From Deltaproteobacteria bacterium (GTDB taxonomy: Bacteria > Desulfobacterota > Desulfobulbia > Desulfobulbales > VMSU01): a stretch of DNA of 9,417 nt. The first letter of the stretch is position 1. Every line of letters starts with the position of its first letter. Positions 1-5,799 of this stretch are shown one piece after another. The notes below the pieces were generated by a model. It worked only from the letters and a program-made list of their open reading frames with translations. It was not told the origin of the DNA and did not search any database. The translations under genes were made by a program, and so were the position numbers. The stretch covers positions 1 to 9,417 of the forward strand of contig JAJSAA010000276.1 of NCBI GenBank assembly GCA_024274995.1, in the 5' to 3' direction.

Positions 1-120
1 TACCGGGCAGACACCGCTGCAGGCCCCGCATGAAAAACAACGGTTGACCCATTCACCACCCGGCATGGAGCTGACTTGACTACTAAATGCTGAATTGATT
101 TCTTTGTTGGTAATTCCCAT
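1..120 (-). CDS. HdrC-like [4Fe-4S] ferredoxin-type protein, N-terminus (partial)
   Basis: Forty residues are visible, beginning MGITNKEINS and running off the left edge of the window. Residues 28-39 read CFSCGACSGVCP, a CX2CX2CX3CP [4Fe-4S] ligand set with cysteines at 28, 31, 34 and 38. A short polar N-terminus followed at once by such a motif is typical of HdrC subunits of heterodisulfide reductase and related electron-transfer proteins of anaerobes, which carry two clusters and pass electrons to HdrB or a quinone-linked partner. The start is the ATG at 120, supported by AGAGGA five bases upstream. The iron-sulfur motif is seen directly; the HdrC assignment is inferred, because only one cluster motif lies inside the window. 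It could instead be another dicluster ferredoxin-domain oxidoreductase subunit. It is downstream of kdsD on the same strand but separated by 319 bases of repeat-rich DNA, so it probably has its own promoter. Confidence 0.7.
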   Translation of the reverse strand, partial: MGITNKEINSAFSSQVSSMPGGEWVNRCFSCGACSGVCPV

Positions 121-125
121 GGAAT

Positions 126-131
126 TCCTCT
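126..131 (-). promoter_or_regulatory. Ribosome binding site of the HdrC-like gene
   Basis: Read on the minus strand this is AGAGGA, five bases before the ATG at 120. It is a good match to the Shine-Dalgarno consensus at near-ideal spacing and fixes the start of the partial gene at the left edge. Confidence 0.7.
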
Positions 132-156
132 GTCACTTAAAAAGATAAAAAATGCG

Positions 157-336
157 GTAACTATTCAGCTGTACCCCATCTTCGTCCGTTTCGCCCTCCT
201 CACGTGCAGGAAGTATCGGAGTCTTCGCTACGCTCCGCTTACCTGACTCGGAGGCCGAAACAAACGAACCTATAGCACATCTGGGCAGTTACGGTTACGA
301 GTTAAGGGTAATTTACAGCCCCTACTAAACAGTTAC
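157..336. mobile_element. Candidate MITE-like non-coding element
   Basis: The ends are inverted 12-mers: GTAACTATTCAG at 157-168 and CTAAACAGTTAC at 325-336, which match at 10 of 12 positions when one is reverse-complemented. Between them lies the long hairpin at 181-268 and a further related word, CAGTTACGGTTACGAG, near 286. No reading frame or transposase is present, so if mobile it would move in trans. The right-end word recurs as an inverted 18-base copy at 2827-2844, showing that the sequence belongs to a dispersed family. No clear target-site duplication is seen. It could equally be a structured, vertically inherited intergenic repeat. The repeats are observed; mobility is inferred. Confidence 0.4.
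181..268 (-). repeat. Long imperfect inverted repeat (88-base hairpin)
   Basis: The outer arms are 19 bases each (181-199 and 250-268) and match at 16 of 19 positions. A second, inner stem follows: on the minus strand CAGGTAAGCGGAG pairs with CTCCGATACTTCCTG, leaving a one-base and a three-base bulge, around an 11-base terminal loop. Two of the three outer-arm mismatches become G-U pairs when the minus strand is the RNA but C-A mismatches when the plus strand is, so the structure suits transcription in the same direction as kdsD and the HdrC-like gene. No T-run follows, so it is not an intrinsic terminator. It may act as a REP-type element, an mRNA-stabilising structure or a small structured RNA. 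Confidence 0.6.
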
Positions 337-379
337 AAAAATGATCTATTTATAAAATACTCATCGGGAAGTTAGCAGG

Positions 380-391
380 CTGAGCGCTCAG
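380..391. repeat. Perfect 12-base palindrome
   Basis: CTGAGCGCTCAG is its own reverse complement. It lies about 50 bases downstream of the kdsD stop codon, between two other repeat pieces. It may be a protein-binding site or a small stem; nothing in the sequence decides which. Confidence 0.4.
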
Positions 392-402
392 TACGGAGTA
401 AC

Positions 403-418
403 CGGAGTGTCTTCGCTT
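403..418. repeat. Repeat word, variant copy
   Basis: CGGAGTGTCTTCGCTT is a copy of the CGGAGTCTTCGCT core at 217-229 and 2858-2870 with two extra bases (GT) after CGGAGT. It is the third member of this family in the window and lies just downstream of kdsD. Confidence 0.45.
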
Positions 419-439
419 AAAGTGTCAGCGAGATTTACT

Positions 440-1408
440 TTAAATAAGCAACCGGAACTCACCCTTGCCAAGCAGATCATGGAGGTGAAGAATACCGATT
501 AAACATTGTTTATTATCCACTACAGCGAGAACCGTTACCTCGTGACGCTGCATAATACTCAAGGCATCGGCCGCCAGAGAATCACCCTTAATAGTCTTGG
601 GTGTCGGCGTCATTACCTCCCTAACTTCAACATCACAGCCCTTTGATTTAACCATAATCCGGCGAATATCGCCATCGGTAAGAATACCTATGGGGAATTT
701 TTTGGGGGAAACAATAAACACCGCCCCCAGATTTTTGTCGTTGAGTACGGTAAGGGCCGTGTTAAAAGAGGCGGTTTCGGGGATGAACGGAATAGACTCA
801 CCGGTGAGCATTACCTGGGACACCATGATTTTCAGACGTTCTCCCAGACTGCCGGCGGGATGATTACGGCGGAAATCACTGGCCTTGAAACCTTTACGAT
901 TCAGGAGAGCAACGGCCAGGGCATCACCCATGGCCAGGGCAGCGGTTGTAGAGGCAGTGGGAGCCAGACCCAGGGGGCAGGCCTCACGCTCTACCCCAGT
1001 ATCAAGGACGGCATCTGCGGCCCGGGCCAGGGTTGATTCTGAGCTGCCGGTCATGGCAATAAGTTGATTGCCCCGTTTGTGAAAAGTGGGCAGTAACATA
1101 TTAACCTCGGTGGTTTCCCCGCTGTTGGAAATGGCTAAAATCACATCGTTAACGTCGACAATGCCAAGATCGCCGTGCATGGCCTCCACCGGATGCAGAA
1201 AAAAAGAGGAGGTGCCGGTGCTGTTTAAAGTAGCTGCGATCTTTTGGCCGATGAGACCGGATTTGCCGATTCCGGTGATAATGACCCGGCTGGGGCAACT
1301 CATGATAAGATCTACCGCCCCTTCAAAATTTTTGTCTATCCGCTCCCGCATGGCCATTATCCCGTCGGCCTCAATCTGAAGAACTTCTCGCGCTAATGAA
1401 ATTGTCAT
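440..1408 (-). CDS. kdsD: Arabinose-5-phosphate isomerase (KdsD/KpsF/GutQ family)
   Basis: This cytoplasmic enzyme converts D-ribulose 5-phosphate to D-arabinose 5-phosphate, the first step towards Kdo for lipopolysaccharide. The 322 residues match the family length (E. coli KdsD, about 328). An N-terminal SIS sugar-isomerase domain covers roughly 38-190, with GIGKSG at 46-51, HPVEAMHGDLG at 72-82, SNSGET at 94-99 and the family hallmark NHPAG at 182-186, whose histidine is a likely active-site residue. Two CBS domains follow at about 195-255 and 262-322, including GILTDGDIRR at 241-250. The ATG at 1408 overlaps the purF stop codon as ATGA, so translation is probably coupled to purF; I see no strong Shine-Dalgarno sequence of its own, which agrees with this. 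The fold and family are certain; a KpsF-type capsule role rather than LPS cannot be excluded from sequence alone. Confidence 0.95.
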   Translation of the reverse strand: MTISLAREVLQIEADGIMAMRERIDKNFEGAVDLIMSCPSRVIITGIGKSGLIGQKIAATLNSTGTSSFFLHPVEAMHGDLGIVDVNDVILAISNSGETTEVNMLLPTFHKRGNQLIAMTGSSESTLARAADAVLDTGVEREACPLGLAPTASTTAALAMGDALAVALLNRKGFKASDFRRNHPAGSLGERLKIMVSQVMLTGESIPFIPETASFNTALTVLNDKNLGAVFIVSPKKFPIGILTDGDIRRIMVKSKGCDVEVREVMTPTPKTIKGDSLAADALSIMQRHEVTVLAVVDNKQCLIGILHLHDLLGKGEFRLLI

Positions 1409-2808
1409 TTACTAAAGGCCGTTTTATTGAATAACAGATCAGGGGGAATGGGGTAATCATTATTGAAACAGGCCATGCAAAAATTCTCTTTTGGCATACC
1501 GGTGGCCTCTACCAGCCCTTCAAGACTCAGGTACTGCAAAGAATCGAGCCCAAGAGATTTTCGAATATCCTCTACCTCGTTATTGGCAGCTATAAGCTGG
1601 TTCTGGGAGGGGAAATCAATCCCGTAAAAGCACGGATAACGGGTGGGCGGACAGCTTATAACCATATGCACCTCACTGGCCCCCACCTCCCGCAGGGCTC
1701 TTACCCGGCTGCGTCCGGTGGTGCCGCGGATAATGGAATCTTCCATTATTATGACCCGCTTGCCCTTCAGCAGGGAACGTACGGGATTCAGCTTAACCCG
1801 GACACTGAAGTCACGCATAGACTGAGTTGGCTGAATAAAGGTACGGCCCACATAATGGTTCCGGATCATCCCCATTTCAAGGGGCAGCCCTGAACTCTGC
1901 GAGTAACCAATGGCGGCATAATTACCGGAGTCTGGAAAGGGCATGACAAAATCCGCCTCTATATTACATTCCCTGGCCAGTATGGATCCCATCCGTTTGC
2001 GGCAGCTATAGACATTGATCCCAAAAATATCGCTGTCCGGGCGGGCAAAATATACATGCTCAAATATACACAGCCTTGGTGAATGGGCCGGTGTCTTCGA
2101 GATGGTACGCGGGCCTTTTTGGTCAATAATCATAATTTCGCCAGGCTCTATATCGCGGATATATTGGGCCTCGATGAGATCCAGGGCGCAGGTTTCGGAG
2201 GCAACTGTATAACCGCCGTTTTTCAACTTGCCCAGACATAGAGGTCTGAAACCGTGGGGATCACGAATGGCGATTAACAGGCTTTTGGTCATCAGCAGCA
2301 GAGAGTAGGCCCCCTTGATCTGCTTAAAGGTAGCCACCAGTGACTTTTCAAAGCCCATCTTGGCATTATGGGCCAGAAGGTGAACTACTACTTCACTGTC
2401 CGTTGAAGATTGGAAAATAGCCCCCTTGTTCTCCAGCTCGTCACGCAGCTCGCGGGTGTTGACCAGGTTGCCGTTATGAGCCATTGACCAGGAATGCCCC
2501 TGATGGGAGGCGGTAAAGGGCTGGGCATTTATTATATCGGAACTGCCAGTAGTGGAGTAACGAACATGACCCATGGCCAGATCACCCGGCAATTTCTGGA
2601 GAATATCTTCGGTGAAGACCTCCGGCACCAGTCCCATAGCCTTGTATTCATTAATTTGTTTATTGTCAGAGGAGACAATTCCGGCGCTTTCCTGGCCGCG
2701 ATGCTGTAGGGCGTAGAGACCAAAATAGGTGAGCTTTGCGGCATCTTGATGACCAAAGATGCCGCAGATCCCGCATTCTTCACGGGGACGACTTGATTCT
2801 CTCAACAT
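1405..2808 (-). CDS. purF: Amidophosphoribosyltransferase, Fe-S type
   Basis: PurF catalyses the first committed step of purine synthesis, making 5-phosphoribosylamine from PRPP and glutamine. I start it at the ATG at 2808 (467 residues), which has AAGGAA six bases upstream. This gives an 11-residue propeptide, MLRESSRPREE, before Cys12 of CGICG, the nucleophile exposed by self-cleavage in Bacillus-type enzymes. The class II glutaminase domain covers about 12-240 (HRGQESAG at 36-43); the phosphoribosyltransferase domain follows, with the PRPP loop at 352-366 (EDSIIRGTTGR). Cysteines at 247, 393, 444 and 447 sit in the contexts of the four [4Fe-4S] ligands of the B. subtilis enzyme (RLCIFEHVYF, YPCFYGID, FCMAC), implying an oxygen-sensitive structural cluster. 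The gene ends in an ATGA overlap with kdsD. A GTG at 2850 would extend the frame but lies inside a repeat hairpin. Confidence 0.96.
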   Translation of the reverse strand: MLRESSRPREECGICGIFGHQDAAKLTYFGLYALQHRGQESAGIVSSDNKQINEYKAMGLVPEVFTEDILQKLPGDLAMGHVRYSTTGSSDIINAQPFTASHQGHSWSMAHNGNLVNTRELRDELENKGAIFQSSTDSEVVVHLLAHNAKMGFEKSLVATFKQIKGAYSLLLMTKSLLIAIRDPHGFRPLCLGKLKNGGYTVASETCALDLIEAQYIRDIEPGEIMIIDQKGPRTISKTPAHSPRLCIFEHVYFARPDSDIFGINVYSCRKRMGSILARECNIEADFVMPFPDSGNYAAIGYSQSSGLPLEMGMIRNHYVGRTFIQPTQSMRDFSVRVKLNPVRSLLKGKRVIIMEDSIIRGTTGRSRVRALREVGASEVHMVISCPPTRYPCFYGIDFPSQNQLIAANNEVEDIRKSLGLDSLQYLSLEGLVEATGMPKENFCMACFNNDYPIPPDLLFNKTAFSK

Positions 2809-2814
2809 GGGATG

Positions 2815-2820
2815 TTCCTT
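2815..2820 (-). promoter_or_regulatory. Ribosome binding site of purF, decides the start
   Basis: AAGGAA on the minus strand is six bases before the ATG at 2808. It favours that start over the in-frame GTG at 2850, and the resulting propeptide length fits PurF processing. Confidence 0.75.
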
Positions 2821-2826
2821 GCGGAG

Positions 2827-2844
2827 ATTTTTGTAACTGTTTAG
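2827..2844. repeat. Inverted copy of the repeat end at 325-342
   Basis: On the minus strand these 18 bases read CTAAACAGTTACAAAAAT and are identical to plus-strand 325-342. An exact 18-base match between two intergenic regions 2.5 kb apart is not expected by chance, so both belong to one repeat family. This copy lies in the purF leader, next to the hairpin at 2843-2870. Confidence 0.65.
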
Positions 2845-2870
2845 CGACACTCCATATCGGAGTCTTCGCT
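2843..2870 (-). repeat. Compact hairpin repeat in the purF leader
   Basis: AGCGA at 2843-2847 pairs with TCGCT at 2866-2870, and ACTCC at 2849-2853 pairs with GGAGT at 2859-2863, around a five-base loop with a small internal loop. Bases 2855-2870 (TATCGGAGTCTTCGCT) repeat 214-229 exactly. It would lie in the 5' untranslated region of purF if transcription begins upstream, 35 bases before the start codon. It may be a dispersed REP-type element or a leader structure; there is no resemblance to a purine riboswitch that I can see. Confidence 0.55.
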
Positions 2871-2876
2871 TATCTC

Positions 2877-2907
2877 ATTATGCCCGCTTTACGAGCGTGA
2901 CTGTTAA
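2877..2907 (-). promoter_or_regulatory. Possible sigma-70 type promoter for purF-kdsD
   Basis: On the minus strand TTAACA (2907-2902) and CATAAT (2882-2877) resemble -35 and -10 boxes, but the 19-base spacer is longer than ideal. It is placed correctly, about 70 bases upstream of the purF ATG, in the gap after metF. This is a weak pattern match in AT-rich DNA. Confidence 0.25.
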
Positions 2908-2985
2908 CTTAAACAATATTCAAAAATGGGGCTGCTGAAAAAAGAGGGTCATAATACACCTTTTAAAGTAGATGGGAAAGGAAAT

Positions 2986-4488
2986 TTAAGCCTGATTTGC
3001 AAAGAAATTGAGCCATGATGAGGTTTTGTTAAGACTCCAGTCTCGGGGCGGGGCAATGATGTTCTGCGCGAAAGACAGGCCGTGGGCCGTCAGGCGCTCA
3101 TAGACCAGTACCCAGAAACAGCGTTTGCGGCCGGGGTAGACCTCACACCAGCCATCCCGGCTGCCGCCGCAGGGGCCGTTTAACATATATTTGGCGCAGC
3201 CGGATTGGGGACAGAGGTAGGCCAGATCGGACAGACGACAATCGCCGCAATTCTGACAGTCATAAATAAGCAGTTTAATGATATGTTCAATATTGGCGAG
3301 TATCTTTTCGCGGCCGCCGCCTTCCATGCTGAGACAGATTTTACTGGTGGGACGGTAGAGAGCGCCGTCGGGCTCAAAAAAGACCTGATGGACAAAATGT
3401 GACAAACGATAGGATAAGGGCAGGGCCGGAAGCGGCAGTTTATCTAAACCAGCCTCTTGGTTAAGATTGAGACCGGTATGTGGATCAGATTCAAAGAAAT
3501 AACAGCCATCAACCGGCCAATAGGAAAGGTCGGGAATCAGGCCTCTCCAGTCAGCGGCCATTTCTGCCGCCTCGTTCATTACCAGATCCAAATCGGCAAA
3601 GGTCAGGCCAGGGCCGCCTATATGAGCACCGGCGTACCCCAGGCCTTGTAGAATGGCTAATAATTTGGCACCTCTCAGGAGACGGGCTCTTTTGCCATTG
3701 TCAGCGGAATTTGCTTCACGACGCATATCATTATAGAGACTCTCGGTGATGACGCAACCCGGAACTTCGCCCCGGTACATAAGACCGGCGACCTTCATGC
3801 TGGGGATAAAAACATTACCCAATATAGGCAGATCTAAACCGGCCAGCCGCGTATAGAGCAGAACCTCTTCAAATTTACGAGCATCAAAACCCAGCTGGGT
3901 AATTATATAATCAGCTCCAGCCACGGCTTTACGGTGCAGCTTCATGTACTGGAACAACAGCTCCTGGGGCAAAAATTTAAAAGGCGAGACAGCCACCCCC
4001 TTTAAAAAGGTGGTGGGCTGAAAGGTCATGCCCTTATTTTTGCTCAAACATTCAATCTGGCCGGTATTCATCTGGCTGATAAGATCAAGGGCCTGAACAG
4101 AATCTAAGTCAAATACCGGTTTGGGTTTGCCGCAATAACCATGCTGGGGGTAATCACCGGAAATAACCAACAGGTTCTGAAGACCGGCTCGATCCCAGCC
4201 AAAGAGCAGGCTCTCCATTTGGTTGCGATTTTTGTCCTTGCAGGAAAAATGACTTATAACCGGCAGCCCCATGGCCTGAATTTCTATCCCCAGAACCTCT
4301 GGTGACAGGGCGGGATGGCCGCCGGCATTTTCAGTTATACTCACCGCCCGCAGCCGCCCGTCAGCCGCGGCCTGCCGGGCTAACTTCAGGATACGATTCT
4401 GCCCATGACCGTGACCGGCCCGGTTGGGTACCAGCTCAAAGGTCAGGGTGAACTCGGCCGGATTATATAATGATTGTTTGAAGTTCAT
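2986..4488 (-). CDS. metF: Methylenetetrahydrofolate reductase fused to MetV-like C-terminal domain
   Basis: A 500-residue protein counted from the ATG at 4488. Residues 1 to about 310 form a MetF-type barrel that interconverts 5,10-methylene- and 5-methyl-tetrahydrofolate. FELVP (Glu18), SGD (Asp112) and ITQLGFD (Gln198) match the positions of E. coli MetF Glu28, Asp120 and Gln183. About 380-470 is a cysteine-rich domain of the MTHFR C-terminal/MetV type, with cysteines at 411, 414, 417, 426, 431, 440, 448 and 457 and the signature LNGPCGG then GWCEV. MetV is a separate zinc/iron-sulfur partner of MetF in acetogens; here it is fused, which suggests a ferredoxin- or complex-linked reductase as in the Wood-Ljungdahl methyl branch (inference). 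The start has no good Shine-Dalgarno sequence; it lies 37 bases after cobJ, so coupling is likely. A GTG at 4578 would overlap cobJ by 53 bases and add 30 residues without family resemblance. Confidence 0.9.
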   Translation of the reverse strand: MNFKQSLYNPAEFTLTFELVPNRAGHGHGQNRILKLARQAAADGRLRAVSITENAGGHPALSPEVLGIEIQAMGLPVISHFSCKDKNRNQMESLLFGWDRAGLQNLLVISGDYPQHGYCGKPKPVFDLDSVQALDLISQMNTGQIECLSKNKGMTFQPTTFLKGVAVSPFKFLPQELLFQYMKLHRKAVAGADYIITQLGFDARKFEEVLLYTRLAGLDLPILGNVFIPSMKVAGLMYRGEVPGCVITESLYNDMRREANSADNGKRARLLRGAKLLAILQGLGYAGAHIGGPGLTFADLDLVMNEAAEMAADWRGLIPDLSYWPVDGCYFFESDPHTGLNLNQEAGLDKLPLPALPLSYRLSHFVHQVFFEPDGALYRPTSKICLSMEGGGREKILANIEHIIKLLIYDCQNCGDCRLSDLAYLCPQSGCAKYMLNGPCGGSRDGWCEVYPGRKRCFWVLVYERLTAHGLSFAQNIIAPPRDWSLNKTSSWLNFFANQA

Positions 4489-4525
4489 CTGAGGCAGGAG
4501 ATAAAGACAAGGGCCGCGGGGGGGC

Positions 4526-5311
4526 TCATACCCCGGCTTGCCCAGGGCTTTCAAAGCCGTATTTGTCGGCGTAACCACGGGGGGTTATCATGAAATCCTG
4601 CCAACGGAAGGTCTTGGAATTACCGATAATAACCGTGGACTGCATACCAACCTCAGCTGCCGCCATCTTATTTAAACTGGTGATGGTTATTTTTTCGTTT
4701 ACCCGGCTGGCAGCGGTGACAATTCCCACCGGGGTCGCGGGATCACGGTGCGCCATAATTAATTCCTGGGCCCGATTCAAGTGATGATGGCGTTTTTTTG
4801 ACCTCGGATTGTAGAGGACAATTACAAAATCGGCTTCGGCCGCGGCGGAAAGACGTTTTTCAATAAGGGGCCAGGGGGTAAGAAGATCTGAGAGGCTGAT
4901 GGCAGCAAAATCATGCATAAGCGGTGCCCCCAGACGGGCGGCACAGCTGTTTAAGGCTGCGAGTCCAGGCACTACCTCTATATTAGTTTCACTCCGGCTG
5001 CCAGCGGCCAATTCAAAAACTAGACCAGCCATGGCGTAAATTCCGGGGTCTCCACCGCAGATGAGGGCTGCTTTACGGCCTTCTTCGGCCAGACCCAGGG
5101 CCTTGCGGCAGCGTTCTACTTCCTGCATCATAGTCGAAGACAATACCTCCTTGCCCTCTAACAGCTCGGGAATCTGCTCAAGATAGGTTTGATAACCAAT
5201 TATGACATCGGCTTCCTGAATAGCCTTTTGAGCGGCAGCGGTTATATGCTCAGGATTACCGGGGCCGGTACCGATTACCGACAATTTACCTTTGTTTTTA
5301 GCTTTATTCAT
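4526..5311 (-). CDS. cobJ: Precorrin-3B C17-methyltransferase (CobJ/CbiH)
   Basis: This 261-residue SAM-dependent tetrapyrrole methylase methylates C17 and contracts the corrin ring in cobalamin synthesis. In an anaerobe the substrate would be the cobalt form (CbiH role). Motifs in order: GTGPGNPEHIT at 14-24, the GGDPGIYAM methylase loop at 86-94, VVPGLAALNSCAARLGAPL at 113-131, VLYNPRSKKR at 165-174, TVIIGNSKT at 226-234 and MITPRGY at 241-247; the LYNPRS and PRGY elements are characteristic of this member of the family. It is a standalone single-domain protein, not a fusion to CbiG or other cob enzymes. The ATG at 5311 is preceded by AGGAAAA, a slightly short ribosome-binding spacing. It is followed 37 bases later by metF on the same strand. 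No other cob/cbi genes are in the window. Confidence 0.93.
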   Translation of the reverse strand: MNKAKNKGKLSVIGTGPGNPEHITAAAQKAIQEADVIIGYQTYLEQIPELLEGKEVLSSTMMQEVERCRKALGLAEEGRKAALICGGDPGIYAMAGLVFELAAGSRSETNIEVVPGLAALNSCAARLGAPLMHDFAAISLSDLLTPWPLIEKRLSAAAEADFVIVLYNPRSKKRHHHLNRAQELIMAHRDPATPVGIVTAASRVNEKITITSLNKMAAAEVGMQSTVIIGNSKTFRWQDFMITPRGYADKYGFESPGQAGV

Positions 5312-5394
5312 TTTTCCTGGTTGTTTTTTTTGGTGATAAAAAAGGTTGTAAAATACTTCTGCTGAAATTTCAAGCTACAGTAGTTGCAGAATTG

Positions 5395-5775
5395 TCAGGT
5401 GCCGTTTAATAAAAATTTTTCTTCAATTCTTCGACTTACATTAATTTTTGTCGCCTGAATTACCAGAGTGGCGGATGTATTACGATTTGTAAAGGTATCC
5501 TTTGGAGCAGTCATCTTGAACTGTTCAATGGTAAGCGAATCAGCACTACCGTCCCATCCTGTCCCACCATCGTGAGTTAAAATTCTCAATTGAGCGGCTG
5601 ATTCTGCGGAGTATAAAGCTTGCGCCCATAAATATCCTTCTGCCGCTTCAGTTGAGCCCATTGTAGTGAATTTTGCGATCAGGGTGCCGAACATCCCCAA
5701 AATAACAATGACAAATATAGCCACAATCAGGCCAAACCCTTTTTGATTACCGATGATTTTAAAAAAAAATGCCAT
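5395..5775 (-). CDS. MshP/PilX-like minor pseudopilin
   Basis: A 126-residue protein with a 13-residue leader ending in QKG, then FGLIVAIFVIVILGMFG, a single N-terminal hydrophobic helix of prepilin type. Position 5 of the mature protein is Val, not the Glu conserved in major pilins. That absence, together with the downstream AEGYLWAQALYSAESAAQLR helix, fits the MshP and PilX N-terminal families of minor pilins. Such proteins are cleaved by the prepilin peptidase and join a type IV pilus or its initiation complex in the inner membrane. It is the last gene of the minus-strand pilin group, 24 bases after the mshD-like gene, with no strong Shine-Dalgarno sequence. Codons 3-5 lie on a run of nine T, a slippage-prone tract close to the start. 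The pilin-like nature is clear; the MshP name is by resemblance. Confidence 0.7.
   Translation of the reverse strand: MAFFFKIIGNQKGFGLIVAIFVIVILGMFGTLIAKFTTMGSTEAAEGYLWAQALYSAESAAQLRILTHDGGTGWDGSADSLTIEQFKMTAPKDTFTNRNTSATLVIQATKINVSRRIEEKFLLNGT
5761..5769 (-). other. Nine-base T homopolymer in codons 3-5 of the mshP-like gene
   Basis: Plus-strand A9 (T9 on the coding strand) lies 7 bases after the ATG and encodes Phe-Phe-Phe; an AAAA run (TTTT on the plus strand) follows at once. A one-base slip here would disrupt the protein, which makes the tract a candidate for phase variation or for sequencing error. The frame is intact as given. Confidence 0.5.
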
Positions 5776-5799
5776 GGCTTTTATTGCAGGAAATTCTCG

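Larger units (their letters stand above)
121..439. other. Gene-free region made of palindromic repeats
   Basis: No coding region is supported in these 319 bases between kdsD and the HdrC-like gene. The stretch is instead dense in inverted and direct repeats: inverted 12-mers at 157-168 and 325-336, a long hairpin at 181-268, an 18-base word at 325-342 that recurs inverted upstream of purF, a perfect 12-base palindrome at 380-391 and a repeat word at 403-418. The HdrC-like gene must be expressed from within or across this region, but I see no convincing promoter. No hairpin is followed by a T-run, so no intrinsic terminator for kdsD is visible. Confidence 0.6.

Noticed and set aside
181..268. 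Intrinsic terminator after kdsD
   Set aside because: The hairpin is long but no T-run follows on the minus strand, and it lies more than 170 bases past the stop codon.
2809..2850. Longer purF reading frame starting at GTG 2850
   Set aside because: It starts inside the repeat hairpin, has no ribosome binding site, and adds residues before a propeptide that is already complete from the ATG at 2808.
5363..5372. TGAAATTTCA palindrome between mshP-like and cobJ
   Set aside because: It is a short AT-rich dyad likely by chance, with no second copy or other support.
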